Of a stretch of DNA of 64,000 nt, positions 45,297-53,393 are shown piece after piece. The stretch spans positions 62,001 to 126,000 of the forward strand of contig JBMNGF010000002.1 of NCBI GenBank assembly GCA_050949745.1. Reading direction: 5' to 3'. Origin of the DNA: Syntrophaceticus sp050949745. GTDB lineage: Bacteria; Bacillota; DSM-12270; Thermacetogeniales; Thermacetogeniaceae. The translations under genes were made by a program, and so were the position numbers. The notes under the pieces were generated by a model, which searched no databases, was not told the DNA's origin, and saw only the letters and a program-made list of their open reading frames with translations. How positions within the stretch are numbered: the stretch's first letter is position 1; the number at the start of each line of letters is the position of its first letter.

Positions 45297-45887
45297 TTAT
45301 TTCGAAGATTCTACTAACTCCTTGATTCTACCCATAATTATATCCGCATTTTCCTTATAATTGCGCCTACCTGTATTTTCTATTAAGAAAGATGATCCAA
45401 TTAAGATATGATAACAGGGAAACAATTTGTTACCAATTATACGCTTTTTCCGTACAAGAGCAACAGGGCATACAGGAGCACCCGCTCTCTGGATGAGAAA
45501 CGCTGCCCCGGGTAAGGCGGGAAGAAGCTTCCCCGTCCTGCTGCGGGTCCCTTCAGGAAAAATGCCCACAACATTTCCTTCATCCAGGATCTGTAGTGCC
45601 TTTTTGAGAGATGCGCGATCAGCCTTCTTCTGTCTGTTAACAGGAAAAGCCCCTAAATTTTTAATCAAAAAGCCAAGAACCGGATATGTGAACAAATTGC
45701 TTTTCGCCATAAAGTGCACCTTTCTGTCCAGTGCACAGGCCAATACAATCGGATCCCAGTAGCTAAAATGATTAGCTGCAACCACTACCGGCCCCTGCTC
45801 AGGTAAATATTCCGCCCCTTCCACTTTCCACCTGCAGAAAACAGCAAAATAAAAACGGACAAGGCTACGACAGATGCGATAAAGCAT
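45297..45887 (-). CDS. plsC: 1-acyl-sn-glycerol-3-phosphate acyltransferase
   Basis: Second acylation in phosphatidic acid synthesis. 196 residues with the NHFSYWDP motif (H-x4-D, ~39), a FPVNRQ (~75) and EGTRSRTG (~115). One N-terminal hydrophobic segment. It follows cmk at 4 nt, as in many Clostridia, and precedes ispH-rpsA. Confidence 0.93.
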   Translation of the reverse strand: MLYRICRSLVRFYFAVFCRWKVEGAEYLPEQGPVVVAANHFSYWDPIVLACALDRKVHFMAKSNLFTYPVLGFLIKNLGAFPVNRQKKADRASLKKALQILDEGNVVGIFPEGTRSRTGKLLPALPGAAFLIQRAGAPVCPVALVRKKRIIGNKLFPCYHILIGSSFLIENTGRRNYKENADIIMGRIKELVESSK

Positions 45888-45891
45888 CGCA

Positions 45892-46575
45892 CTAACCCCC
45901 CCCGTAATTTTCCAGTATCTTTTCGATCACTTCTGATATTCTCAAATTTGTACTATCGATAACTAACGCATCAGGTGCTTTTTGTAAAGGACCGATCTCC
46001 CGCTTGCGATCCATCTCATCCCGGTAGGTTAGTTCGTGGCGAAGTTCTTCCTTTGAACAAGATACTCCTGAGAGCTGGAGTTCCTTCCCCCGTCTCTTTA
46101 ACCGTTCATCCAGCGATGCAGTCAAAAAAAACTTATACTCAGCATTGGGAAGTACTACTGTGCCGATATCCCGTCCCTCCATGACCACTCCACCGGTTCT
46201 GGCAAAGAATTGCTGGTATCTAACAAGATACTCCCTCACAGAAGTTGCAGCAGCAACCTTTGAAACATTGCCGGCTACCTCTTTTTCCCGCAAGTAAGGG
46301 GTAACATCCTCACCATTGCACCATAATGCAACTATATTATTCTTTGTAAATCTAACAAGTGAGAATCGCATCTCTTTTACAAGAGCGCTCAGTTCCTCTT
46401 CATTCTTTACATCGGTTCCTGTTTTTATGGCGAAATAGGTTACCGCACGATACATGGCACCAGTATCAACATATAGAAAACCCAGTCTGTGTGCCAACTC
46501 TCTGGCAACTGTACTTTTCCCGGAACCAGCCGGTCCATCAATAGCAATATTAGGCTTACGGGACAATTCACTCAC
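45892..46575 (-). CDS. cmk: Cytidylate kinase
   Basis: Phosphorylates CMP/dCMP. 227 residues. P-loop IDGPAGSGKST (~13), YVDTGAMYRA (~35), and MEGRDIGT (~131) are the family motifs. It sits between aroA (35-nt gap) and plsC. Confidence 0.96.
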   Translation of the reverse strand: MSELSRKPNIAIDGPAGSGKSTVARELAHRLGFLYVDTGAMYRAVTYFAIKTGTDVKNEEELSALVKEMRFSLVRFTKNNIVALWCNGEDVTPYLREKEVAGNVSKVAAATSVREYLVRYQQFFARTGGVVMEGRDIGTVVLPNAEYKFFLTASLDERLKRRGKELQLSGVSCSKEELRHELTYRDEMDRKREIGPLQKAPDALVIDSTNLRISEVIEKILENYGGG

Positions 46576-46610
46576 TCCAACCTAATTCTAACATAAGTTG
46601 ATTCATCTGA

Positions 46611-47915
46611 CTAGTTTTGGACATCTATTGAAGCTCCCAATCGGTTTAGTTTCTCAGTAAAATTAGGAAATGATATGTCAATACATCCAGCATCTTCAAT
46701 AATGGTTTCTCCCTTGGCGATAAGTCCCGCTACAGCCAGTGCCATGGCAATTCTATGGTCACCCCATGAGTTAACCTGCGCTCCCTTTAGTTGGCCGCCC
46801 CTGATGAGCAGACCATCCGGCTTTTCTTTGATCTCTGCTTTCATTTTCCGCAGTTCAGCGGTTATTGCCTGCAGGCGATCGGTCTCCTTCACCCGCAGTT
46901 CACCTGCGTCACTGATTATTGTTTCCCCTTGTGCTGCTGTAGCTGCAACTGCCAGTACCGGTATTTCATCCAGCACTCGTGGAAGCATTTCACCTTCTAT
47001 GACTGTGCCCTTTAGATCAGCAGATCTGACAAGCAAATCAGCAACCGGTTCATTATTCCATGAACACACATCCCGCAGCTCGATATCAGCGCCCATCTTT
47101 TTCAGCACATCAATGACCCCTGTCCTGGTTGGATTGATTCCAATATTTCTGATTAGGACCTCACTGTCCTTTACCAGAGTTATAGCAATCATCAAAAAAG
47201 CAGCTGCGGAAATATCACCCGGCACCTGAAGAATCTGCCCTTGCAGCTCTTTTTTGCCCTCAAGATGGATCATATTCCCCTTTATTCTCAAAGGTACCCC
47301 GAAGACCTGAAGCATTCTTTCGGTATGGTCCCTGCTAGGGATAGGTTGAATGATGGTAGTTGTTCCTGATGCCTTTAAGCCCGCCAAAAGGATTGCAGAT
47401 TTCACTTGGGCACTGGGAACAGGAAGTCTGTACTCGATTGGCCTAACTTCACTAAGTCCCCGTATGGCAAGAGGAGCGTAGTTGCCTGATCTCCCCTGGA
47501 TCTGCGCTCCCATCATCGCTAATGGGATGCTTACCCTGCCCATGGGACGCCGGCATAATGACTGATCCCCTGTCAAAACAGCAAAGAGATCCTGCCCCGT
47601 TAACAACCCGAGTAAGAGACGCATTGTAGTCCCCGAATTTCCGGCATCCAAGATCTCAGCAGGTTCTTGTATGCCATCGAGTCCTCTACCTATGATACGG
47701 ATAAAACCGTCTCCTTTTTCTATCACAACCCCAAGCTTTTTCAGACACTGCAGGGTTTGCCGGCAGTCTGAGCCGGTTGAATAATTGTTAATCTCTGTAA
47801 CCCCTTCGGCTATTGAGGCAATCAAAGCAGCCCGATGAGAAACAGACTTATCTCCAGGCATAGTACAGATACCGGATAGCTTTTCACCAGGCGAAACCCG
47901 CAGCTTCATCTTCAC
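46611..47915 (-). CDS. aroA: EPSP synthase (3-phosphoshikimate 1-carboxyvinyltransferase)
   Basis: Shikimate-pathway step joining PEP to shikimate-3-phosphate. 434 residues. GDKSVSHRAAL (~21), LDAGNSGTTMRLL (~88), the VPSAQVKSAILLAGL block (~167) and ETDRLQA (~350) are intact. It follows aroF and shares an apparent operon with cmk and plsC. The start may be M1 or M3; both are possible. Confidence 0.95.
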   Translation of the reverse strand: MKMKLRVSPGEKLSGICTMPGDKSVSHRAALIASIAEGVTEINNYSTGSDCRQTLQCLKKLGVVIEKGDGFIRIIGRGLDGIQEPAEILDAGNSGTTMRLLLGLLTGQDLFAVLTGDQSLCRRPMGRVSIPLAMMGAQIQGRSGNYAPLAIRGLSEVRPIEYRLPVPSAQVKSAILLAGLKASGTTTIIQPIPSRDHTERMLQVFGVPLRIKGNMIHLEGKKELQGQILQVPGDISAAAFLMIAITLVKDSEVLIRNIGINPTRTGVIDVLKKMGADIELRDVCSWNNEPVADLLVRSADLKGTVIEGEMLPRVLDEIPVLAVAATAAQGETIISDAGELRVKETDRLQAITAELRKMKAEIKEKPDGLLIRGGQLKGAQVNSWGDHRIAMALAVAGLIAKGETIIEDAGCIDISFPNFTEKLNRLGASIDVQN

Positions 47916-47927
47916 TCACCCTCATCT

Positions 47928-47957
47928 TAACTAACCACTAACCACCAACCAAAAAAA
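47928..47957. repeat. CTAACCACTAACCACCAACC repeat upstream of aroA
   Basis: A short run of CTAACCA/ACCACCAACC between aroF and aroA. A related G-rich run (GTTAGTCGTTGGTTGTTAG type) occurs in the opposite orientation at 57553-57592. Short repeats of this kind are spread in many genomes; role unknown. Confidence 0.5.
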
Positions 47958-48008
47958 CAGAAGTCGGAAACCAGATGTCAGAAGTCCGAAGTGTCCCAGG
48001 AACTGCTT

Positions 48009-48881
48009 TCAATCAGCAGTTCGTTTTTCAACGTGACAAGACCCCCGTCCCCATGTCACAACGGGGACAGATCTGTCAACTGCCCGGGCAATTTCGCAGA
48101 CTTCCCGGACCAACACTTGGAATTTATCGGGTGTAAGTGATTGCTGCCCATCGGAGAGAGCATCACTCGGAGAAGGATGTACCTCGATCAACAATCCATC
48201 TGCTCCGGCAGCAACAGCTGCACAGGACATAGGAGGGACCATCCACCACCTACCTGTTCCATGGCTGGGATCGACCACTACCGGAAGATGAGAAAGATGC
48301 TTAATCACAGGTACAGCACTGACATCAAGAGTGTTTCTGGTTTGGGTTTCAAAGGTTCTGATTCCCCGTTCGCAGAGAATGACCTGCCAGTTACCCTCAA
48401 AAAGAATATATTCGGCAGCCATTAGCCACTCCTCAATAGTTGCACCAGGTGCTCTCTTCAAGAGAATAGGTTTCCCTGATGCGGCAGCCTCTTTTAAAAG
48501 GGGAAAGTTCTGCATATTTCGCGCCCCGACCTGTAGGATATCAGCGCAATTAGCAACAAGGGATACCAACCGGGGATCCATTACCTCAGTTACGAGCAAA
48601 AGCCCTGTCGCTTCCCTTGCCTCAGTCATATATTCCAAACCCTCTTCTGCAAGGCCCTGAAAAGAATAAGGAGATGTGCGGGGCTTATAAGCACCTCCAC
48701 GCAGAAATGTAGCACCTGCCTCCTTCACTGCCATAGCACACTCCAGAAGCTGGGTCCTGGATTCTATTGCACAAGGACCTGCTATCAGGTGTACATCACT
48801 ACCCCCGATAACCTGCTCCCCCACTTTTACTATTGTATCTTTCTCTTTAAACTTGCGGCTTACCAGTTTAATCGGATTCAA
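48009..48881 (-). CDS. aroF: DAHP synthase, single-domain form
   Basis: First shikimate-pathway step (PEP + erythrose-4-phosphate). TTG 48881 follows AAAGGTGGA at 7 nt and gives 290 residues; the frame is open to 49079 but that extension does not look like the family's N-terminal ferredoxin-like regulatory domain. Catalytic motifs present: AGPCAIES, KPRTSPY, GARNMQNF, KRAPGATIEEW, CERGIRTFE and DPSHGTGR. The product may therefore lack allosteric control through that domain. A leader with a possible attenuator lies upstream. Confidence 0.85.
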   Translation of the reverse strand: MNPIKLVSRKFKEKDTIVKVGEQVIGGSDVHLIAGPCAIESRTQLLECAMAVKEAGATFLRGGAYKPRTSPYSFQGLAEEGLEYMTEAREATGLLLVTEVMDPRLVSLVANCADILQVGARNMQNFPLLKEAAASGKPILLKRAPGATIEEWLMAAEYILFEGNWQVILCERGIRTFETQTRNTLDVSAVPVIKHLSHLPVVVDPSHGTGRWWMVPPMSCAAVAAGADGLLIEVHPSPSDALSDGQQSLTPDKFQVLVREVCEIARAVDRSVPVVTWGRGSCHVEKRTAD

Positions 48882-49080
48882 CTTGGATCCACCTTTTCTA
48901 TACAAAACATCACTTCTAGATAGCTCTAATGCAAATTCTCTTTCGATATATGTCAAGAAATATGCCACAAAAACAAGAATATTAAACCATCCTAAATTAA
49001 TTTCGACCATGATGCTATAGTTTCCTTCACATGCACCTGGCCATCCAGATAAGATAACCGATAGATGTTGTTCAAACACT

Positions 49081-49122
49081 AAAAAAAGCTAACCGCCTTT
49101 ACTGACAGATAACTTTTCGGTA
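49081..49122 (-). terminator. Possible attenuator in the aroF leader
   Basis: CTACCG and CGGTTAG can form a bulged 6-bp stem with a ~22-nt loop, followed by GC and six T residues in the minus direction. Weak stem; may be chance. Confidence 0.25.
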
Positions 49123-49242
49123 GTCTGGAGAATAATGATCCCCTCACCACCCATTAACATAAGCGAGGCTTTCTTGGTTTGACTATATAAAGATTCAGTA
49201 TGATATTTTAACATGAATTAACAATAAAGGCGAAATGAAAGC

Positions 49243-49280
49243 AAAAAGCCCACAGCCTGATAAACAGCGCAGTGAGCCTT
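49243..49280 (-). terminator. Terminator after the ferredoxin gene
   Basis: A 9-bp stem with two G-T wobbles (49245-49253 with 49272-49280) followed by T residues in the minus direction. It ends the ferredoxin transcript before the aroF leader. Confidence 0.65.
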
Positions 49281-49314
49281 TCCTTATTAATCAATCTGTT
49301 TTTAATTAATCTGA

Positions 49315-49497
49315 TTATTCGTCCTCAAGTGTAATAGCTTCTTCAGGGCACTCCTCTACACAGGATTCACAATCTGTGCAGTCCTCCGGACGAACAACCT
49401 TGGCCTTATCATCTTCAGTCTCAAAAACTTCACTCGGGCATACATCCACACATGTTCCACAACCAGTACACTTTTCTACATCTACTTTCGGTGGCAT
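49315..49497 (-). CDS. 2[4Fe-4S] ferredoxin
   Basis: 60-residue low-potential electron carrier. Two classic motifs: CTGCGTCVDVCP (~11) and CTDCESCVEECP (~41), with a short acidic tail. GGGAGG lies upstream of ATG 49497. Such ferredoxins serve CO dehydrogenase and bifurcating enzymes. It is monocistronic or last in the aroH unit. Confidence 0.96.
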   Translation of the reverse strand: MPPKVDVEKCTGCGTCVDVCPSEVFETEDDKAKVVRPEDCTDCESCVEECPEEAITLEDE

Positions 49498-49572
49498 ATC
49501 TATTCTCCTCCCTTTTATAATAATAAAACCTATTAATCTTAATAGGATAATACCTTATCTAAATTAGAGCTG

Positions 49573-49953
49573 TCAACTGTTTTTTACAACCATATCAGGC
49601 CGTAAGGCTGCGGCTTCACGCAAATAGATATGTTTAACATTTTCCTGAGAATAGGGCAGATAGGCATGTATTAAAACACGCACACACTTCTGGAGAGCTC
49701 CAGGAACAGCTATTTCAGTTGTATCGAATAGGGGCACATGCACCCACCCGAGTTCTCGGGCAGCTGCAGCTGGAAATGCTGCATTTAAATCTGGAGTAAG
49801 AGAAAAAATAGCACTTATAATCCTCTCAGGCTTCAGGTTATTTTTATCAACTATGACAGTCAACAGTTCTTTGGTAGCTTGCCAAATTGCCTGCGGAGTA
49901 TTTGCTGAAACAGGTGCTGCTCCCCTAATACCACGCACCCATAATCTACTCAT
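49573..49953 (-). CDS. aroH: Chorismate mutase, AroH type
   Basis: Converts chorismate to prephenate for Phe and Tyr. 126 residues, the usual AroH size. WVRGIRGA (Arg7 region), the ISAIFSLTPDLNAAFPA block (~46) and VPLFDTTEIAVPGAL (~73) match the trimeric Bacillus-type enzyme. It lies between a HutP-family gene and ferredoxin. Confidence 0.92.
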   Translation of the reverse strand: MSRLWVRGIRGAAPVSANTPQAIWQATKELLTVIVDKNNLKPERIISAIFSLTPDLNAAFPAAAARELGWVHVPLFDTTEIAVPGALQKCVRVLIHAYLPYSQENVKHIYLREAAALRPDMVVKNS

Positions 49954-49970
49954 AGGAAACCGACCTCTTT

Positions 49971-50414
49971 TTAGATTACACGATGTCCAAGCCCTATCGC
50001 TACTTCATCAAGATGCAAAAGTCCTATTCCAAAGAATACAGCTACACTCACATGATCATTGTAACGAGCAATTCCGATCTTGCCACCCACATCGTAGCCT
50101 ACTGCCTTTAAGCTTATTTGGCTTAAGGCTTCTCTGGTTGCACCTGCAACAGCGCCCTGTTCAAGATGGTTTTCTATGATTACATTTTCCCTCTTCGCTG
50201 CCACAACAGAACGCTCTGTAAATTTCTTCACTTTATTTATAAAGTCTCCGCCACAGTCTACAGCGGCAGCTTTTATGTTTTGCTTAGCATAAATAGACTT
50301 CAGCTCTGTCTCCTCTTCTCTTGTCTCTGTAAGTGCCATTTTAATGGCTATGGCGGCTATTTGCCTGCTTCCATATTTGTTCAAAACTGTATCACCCCAC
50401 ATTACTCTATTCAA
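49971..50414 (-). CDS. HutP-family RNA-binding protein
   Basis: 147 residues. The core matches the clostridial HutP family, ending GIGLLHLDEVAIGLGHR near residue 130. In B. subtilis HutP binds histidine and Mg2+ and then an antiterminator RNA of the hut operon. No hut gene is in the window, so the ligand and target here are unknown. It overlaps the next gene by 8 nt and sits 17 nt before aroH, so a link to aromatic amino acid control is conceivable but unproven. Confidence 0.75.
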   Translation of the reverse strand: MNRVMWGDTVLNKYGSRQIAAIAIKMALTETREEETELKSIYAKQNIKAAAVDCGGDFINKVKKFTERSVVAAKRENVIIENHLEQGAVAGATREALSQISLKAVGYDVGGKIGIARYNDHVSVAVFFGIGLLHLDEVAIGLGHRVI

Positions 50415-50883
50415 ATCTGACCTTCCCTAAACTGACACATGAGGCATCAGTTGCTAACTGGTGGTTAACCTGAGGCCAACATACATTTTTGGAAGTCTCA
50501 CTCACCTGAAATAATATGGGATATGGGTAAGCAGTACCATCAATGATTATCTCATCCCCTGCCCGTACAGATAGCGAAACCTCTCGTTCCTGAAAATTGG
50601 CAGCCTCTTGACCGTTCACATAGACAACAACTTGCGGTAAAACAAAGTGGCTGCAGATTTTAACCTTAACACTACCAACATCTTGCCAACTAGAGTTTGC
50701 CACCTTTAAACTCTGATCTGATAAAGGAATCCCTTCCATTTGTTCGGCAAAACTTAGATAAAAGCGGATGGGTTCCTTTGTCATAAGCAACTGCAGAACA
50801 ATCAGCAGAGAAAAAAGAACCACAACAAAAACTTGCAACTTTTTTTCCCACCGTTCCAGGCGCTCAAAAAAACGTCTCCCCAT
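50407..50883 (-). CDS. Uncharacterised single-pass membrane protein
   Basis: 158 residues: basic N-terminus, one helix (~17-36), then an outside domain of ~120 residues with a repeated beta pattern (PQVVVYVNGQEA near 84, GDEIIIDGTAYPYP near 108). Cysteines at about 77, 134 and 148 could be outside. No family recognised. It overlaps hutP by 8 nt, so it is probably co-transcribed. Confidence 0.5.
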   Translation of the reverse strand: MGRRFFERLERWEKKLQVFVVVLFSLLIVLQLLMTKEPIRFYLSFAEQMEGIPLSDQSLKVANSSWQDVGSVKVKICSHFVLPQVVVYVNGQEAANFQEREVSLSVRAGDEIIIDGTAYPYPILFQVSETSKNVCWPQVNHQLATDASCVSLGKVRFE

Positions 50884-50958
50884 AATAAGCCCTCCTGCAT
50901 ATATTTCTTATATCCATCTTTTACGCAGTTCTGGGCATTATTATGCACATAGGCAAAA

Positions 50959-51459
50959 TTACCTGTTAAAATGTCTTTCCAGACTGAGTCGATATGTACG
51001 CAGTTCCTCATTTATCTTATAAATAATGCGTTCAACCTGATATTTATCCAGCATAAGCTCTTCCGGGGACAGCACTTCTACCTTGCGAAATTCATCCCTC
51101 AGCAAAAGAGGGATAACATCTTCAATGGTATCCGCCTCTAATACAAATTCTACAGGTGCATAAGCGACCTCATCACCACTTGTTTCATCAGTGAGAACAT
51201 ATACTTCCCCATTAGTATTGATATCTTCTATTCGGACACCTTGGATGGGAATATTCCGCAGTAAGGTGGCTCTTTGTTCGCGAACCTCCTCTGCCATCTC
51301 TTCCCCTCCCTTCCGTCTAGAGAAAAGCTTCTTTTGCATATTTTCCCCGCGGTAGTCAAAGCGAACCTTCAGGCGTAGTGTCTTCGTAACTGTATCGATT
51401 ATCAAACCTATCTCCCGCCTCCCTTGTAATTCTGTTGGTTTATCCCCTAAATTCGCCAT
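50959..51459 (-). CDS. Uncharacterised protein
   Basis: Up to 166 residues. The start is unclear: ATG 51459 (GGGG close upstream), ATG 51339 or ATG 51297, the last with the best Shine-Dalgarno (GGGAGGGG, 5 nt) and giving 112 residues. The C-terminal part (GVRIEDINTNGEVYVL near 75, LRDEFRKVEVLSPEE near 120) looks like a small folded domain; no catalytic motif seen. Lies between cobO and the membrane-protein gene. Confidence 0.5.
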   Translation of the reverse strand: MANLGDKPTELQGRREIGLIIDTVTKTLRLKVRFDYRGENMQKKLFSRRKGGEEMAEEVREQRATLLRNIPIQGVRIEDINTNGEVYVLTDETSGDEVAYAPVEFVLEADTIEDVIPLLLRDEFRKVEVLSPEELMLDKYQVERIIYKINEELRTYRLSLERHFNR

Positions 51460-51491
51460 AACCCCTAAAAATCCCTCCTAGGACTTAGTAC

Positions 51492-52094
51492 TCAATACTC
51501 AATTCCACGCCTGCTGCTAATGCCTTTTTGGAAAGGGTGTTTTAGTGGAGTCATTTCCGTAACCAGATCGGCCCTCTCCACAATCTTCGGATGAGCATTA
51601 CGTCCTGTCAGAATCACTTCTACAAAAGGCTGTTTTTTATCAAATAAAGCCAGAACATCCTCTGGAGAAAGAAATTCCTGGTAAATTGCCTGGTTGATTT
51701 CATCTAAGACAACGATGTCATATTCACCTGAACTGACAGCTTGTTCTGCCGCACTGAAGCCTAGATGTGCCATTTTTTCATGTTCAGTATTATTTTTATC
51801 CTTATCCATAAAAGGAAAGCATTTTCCGCATCCATGACACTTATCTTCTCCCTGCCTAATCAATGCGCTGTAGGGGCAGGTAACACCATACTGGAGAAAC
51901 TTAAAATTTGGATAGAGCCTCTGTGTACTAAACAATTCTCCTGTATAAGCCCCCCCTTTTAGAAACTGTATAAAGCAAACATGAAAACCATGCCCAACTG
52001 CCCGCAGACACAGCCCCAGAGCCGCAGTTGTCTTCCCCTTACTGTCTCCGGTATACACCTGTATAAGCCCCTTATCCAAGCGCGGTCTCGACAT
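51492..52094 (-). CDS. cobO: Cob(I)yrinic acid a,c-diamide adenosyltransferase
   Basis: Attaches the 5'-deoxyadenosyl group to corrinoids. ATG 52094 follows AAGGAG at 7 nt; 200 residues. P-loop GDSKGKTTAAL (~16) and VVLDEINQA (~124) fit CobO/BtuR. An insertion after residue ~70 carries a cysteine cluster (CPYSALI... then CHGCGKC), which suggests a metal site not needed for the basic reaction. It overlaps the btuD-like gene by 23 nt. Serves the corrinoid demand of AcsCD. Confidence 0.92.
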   Translation of the reverse strand: MSRPRLDKGLIQVYTGDSKGKTTAALGLCLRAVGHGFHVCFIQFLKGGAYTGELFSTQRLYPNFKFLQYGVTCPYSALIRQGEDKCHGCGKCFPFMDKDKNNTEHEKMAHLGFSAAEQAVSSGEYDIVVLDEINQAIYQEFLSPEDVLALFDKKQPFVEVILTGRNAHPKIVERADLVTEMTPLKHPFQKGISSRRGIEY

Positions 52095-53370
52095 CACTTT
52101 TCTCCTTCCTTAAAGTTTGTACTATTTGCAACACAGACAGCTGATCAGGCAGCAGTTGCAGTCCATGTTTCTTTAACATAGAAATATATTTAACCACTTC
52201 TCCTCCGGTATAATCACGCTCCGGCAAATGCTCGGCATCCACAATATAACAAGGCTTACCATCTGCAAGAAGTGGCTCCAATACTTGTGCATTAAAGATA
52301 TTTCCACAGCCAAAAGGTGTCTCCAGGAGGAAAACGACATCAGCCTTCTTGGCCATTTGTAAATTCGCTTCGTAACTTTGGGAACTGATAGAGGAAAAAG
52401 GCTTCTCTTCAACAAGCTCTATCCCCAAAGCATGCCCTACATCCCAGTCAGTGTCCTGAATATTAATAACACCTGCTGATACATGACATCCCAGTCTGGA
52501 TAGCTGCCCCATTAGAGCACCCCCCACCCCTCCCCCACAGATCAGATGAACCCACGGTAGTGAGGAACTGACACTAAACTCACCTGTAGCCGGTAAAATC
52601 ACAATCTGAGGAACACCTGTTAATGGATGTCTAATAACCAGCACATCTGTATTGTATACCCCTTTTATATTCTCTGCTGTCAAAACCTCTTCCGGGGTTC
52701 CCGCCTGAAAGATTCTCCCTTGGCTTAACATGATCAATTGTTTGCTAAACTGAGCTGCTAAATTCAAGTCATGAAGAATAGCAATAACAGTTACACCATG
52801 GTATGAGTTCATTTCTTTTAAAAGATTGAGCACTTCTAATTGAGCACTCAGGTCAAGATGGGCGATAGGTTCATCCAATAATATAATCTGTGGTTCCTGG
52901 GCCAGTGCCCTGGCTAAAATAACCTTCTGACGCTCCCCACCGCTCAGTTCCAAAGCATTCCGATCTCTCAAGTGCCAGCAGTGGGCTGACTCCATGGCTT
53001 GACGCACAATTTCGAAATCCTGTTCACTTTCGTGAATAAATCTGCCTAAATGTGGATGTCTACCCATCATCACTACTTCTAAAACAGTAAAGGGAAAGTT
53101 TACCTCTGTATCCTGGGGCACCACAGCCACTTGTTTGGCAAGGTCTCGTCGCGATAATTTATTTAGGTCTTTTCCTCGAAAATAAACAACCCCTTGTGTA
53201 GGCTTTAAAGCCGCTGTAATGGCTTTTAATAATGTGGATTTGCCAGCGGCATTAGGGCCGATAATACCGAGGAAACTACCGGGAGCGACCTCAAAATTAA
53301 CCCCCTTGAGAACCTGATGAGAGCCATAACTGCATTCAATATCATGTATCTTAAAAACCATATTACTCAT
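52072..53370 (-). CDS. btuD: Corrinoid ABC transporter ATPase with extra C-terminal domain
   Basis: 432 residues. Residues 1-255 are a FecE/BtuD-type ATPase: Walker A GPNAAGKST (~37), signature LSGGERQ (~142), Walker B IILLDEP (~160). The remaining ~170 residues form an unassigned domain with a glycine-rich start (LICGGGVGGALM, ~280) and Rossmann-like alternation. Downstream cobO suggests the extra domain may act on corrinoids. Partners btuC and btuF follow upstream in the same unit. Corrinoid substrate is inferred from context. Confidence 0.85.
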   Translation of the reverse strand: MSNMVFKIHDIECSYGSHQVLKGVNFEVAPGSFLGIIGPNAAGKSTLLKAITAALKPTQGVVYFRGKDLNKLSRRDLAKQVAVVPQDTEVNFPFTVLEVVMMGRHPHLGRFIHESEQDFEIVRQAMESAHCWHLRDRNALELSGGERQKVILARALAQEPQIILLDEPIAHLDLSAQLEVLNLLKEMNSYHGVTVIAILHDLNLAAQFSKQLIMLSQGRIFQAGTPEEVLTAENIKGVYNTDVLVIRHPLTGVPQIVILPATGEFSVSSSLPWVHLICGGGVGGALMGQLSRLGCHVSAGVINIQDTDWDVGHALGIELVEEKPFSSISSQSYEANLQMAKKADVVFLLETPFGCGNIFNAQVLEPLLADGKPCYIVDAEHLPERDYTGGEVVKYISMLKKHGLQLLPDQLSVLQIVQTLRKEKSDVETALG

Positions 53371-53393
53371 AATTTGCTTCCATCCTTCCCAGC

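Larger units (their letters stand above)
48882..49314. other. Long leader/gap between ferredoxin gene and aroF
   Basis: 433 nt with no convincing gene. It holds the ferredoxin terminator (49243-49280), a possible attenuator (49081-49122) and A/T-rich sequence in which no clear promoter pair was fixed. No T-box core (GGTGGTACCGCG type) was found. Confidence 0.5.

Noticed and set aside
46675..47229. 184-codon plus-strand frame rich in serine and isoleucine
   Set aside because: Antisense shadow of aroA.
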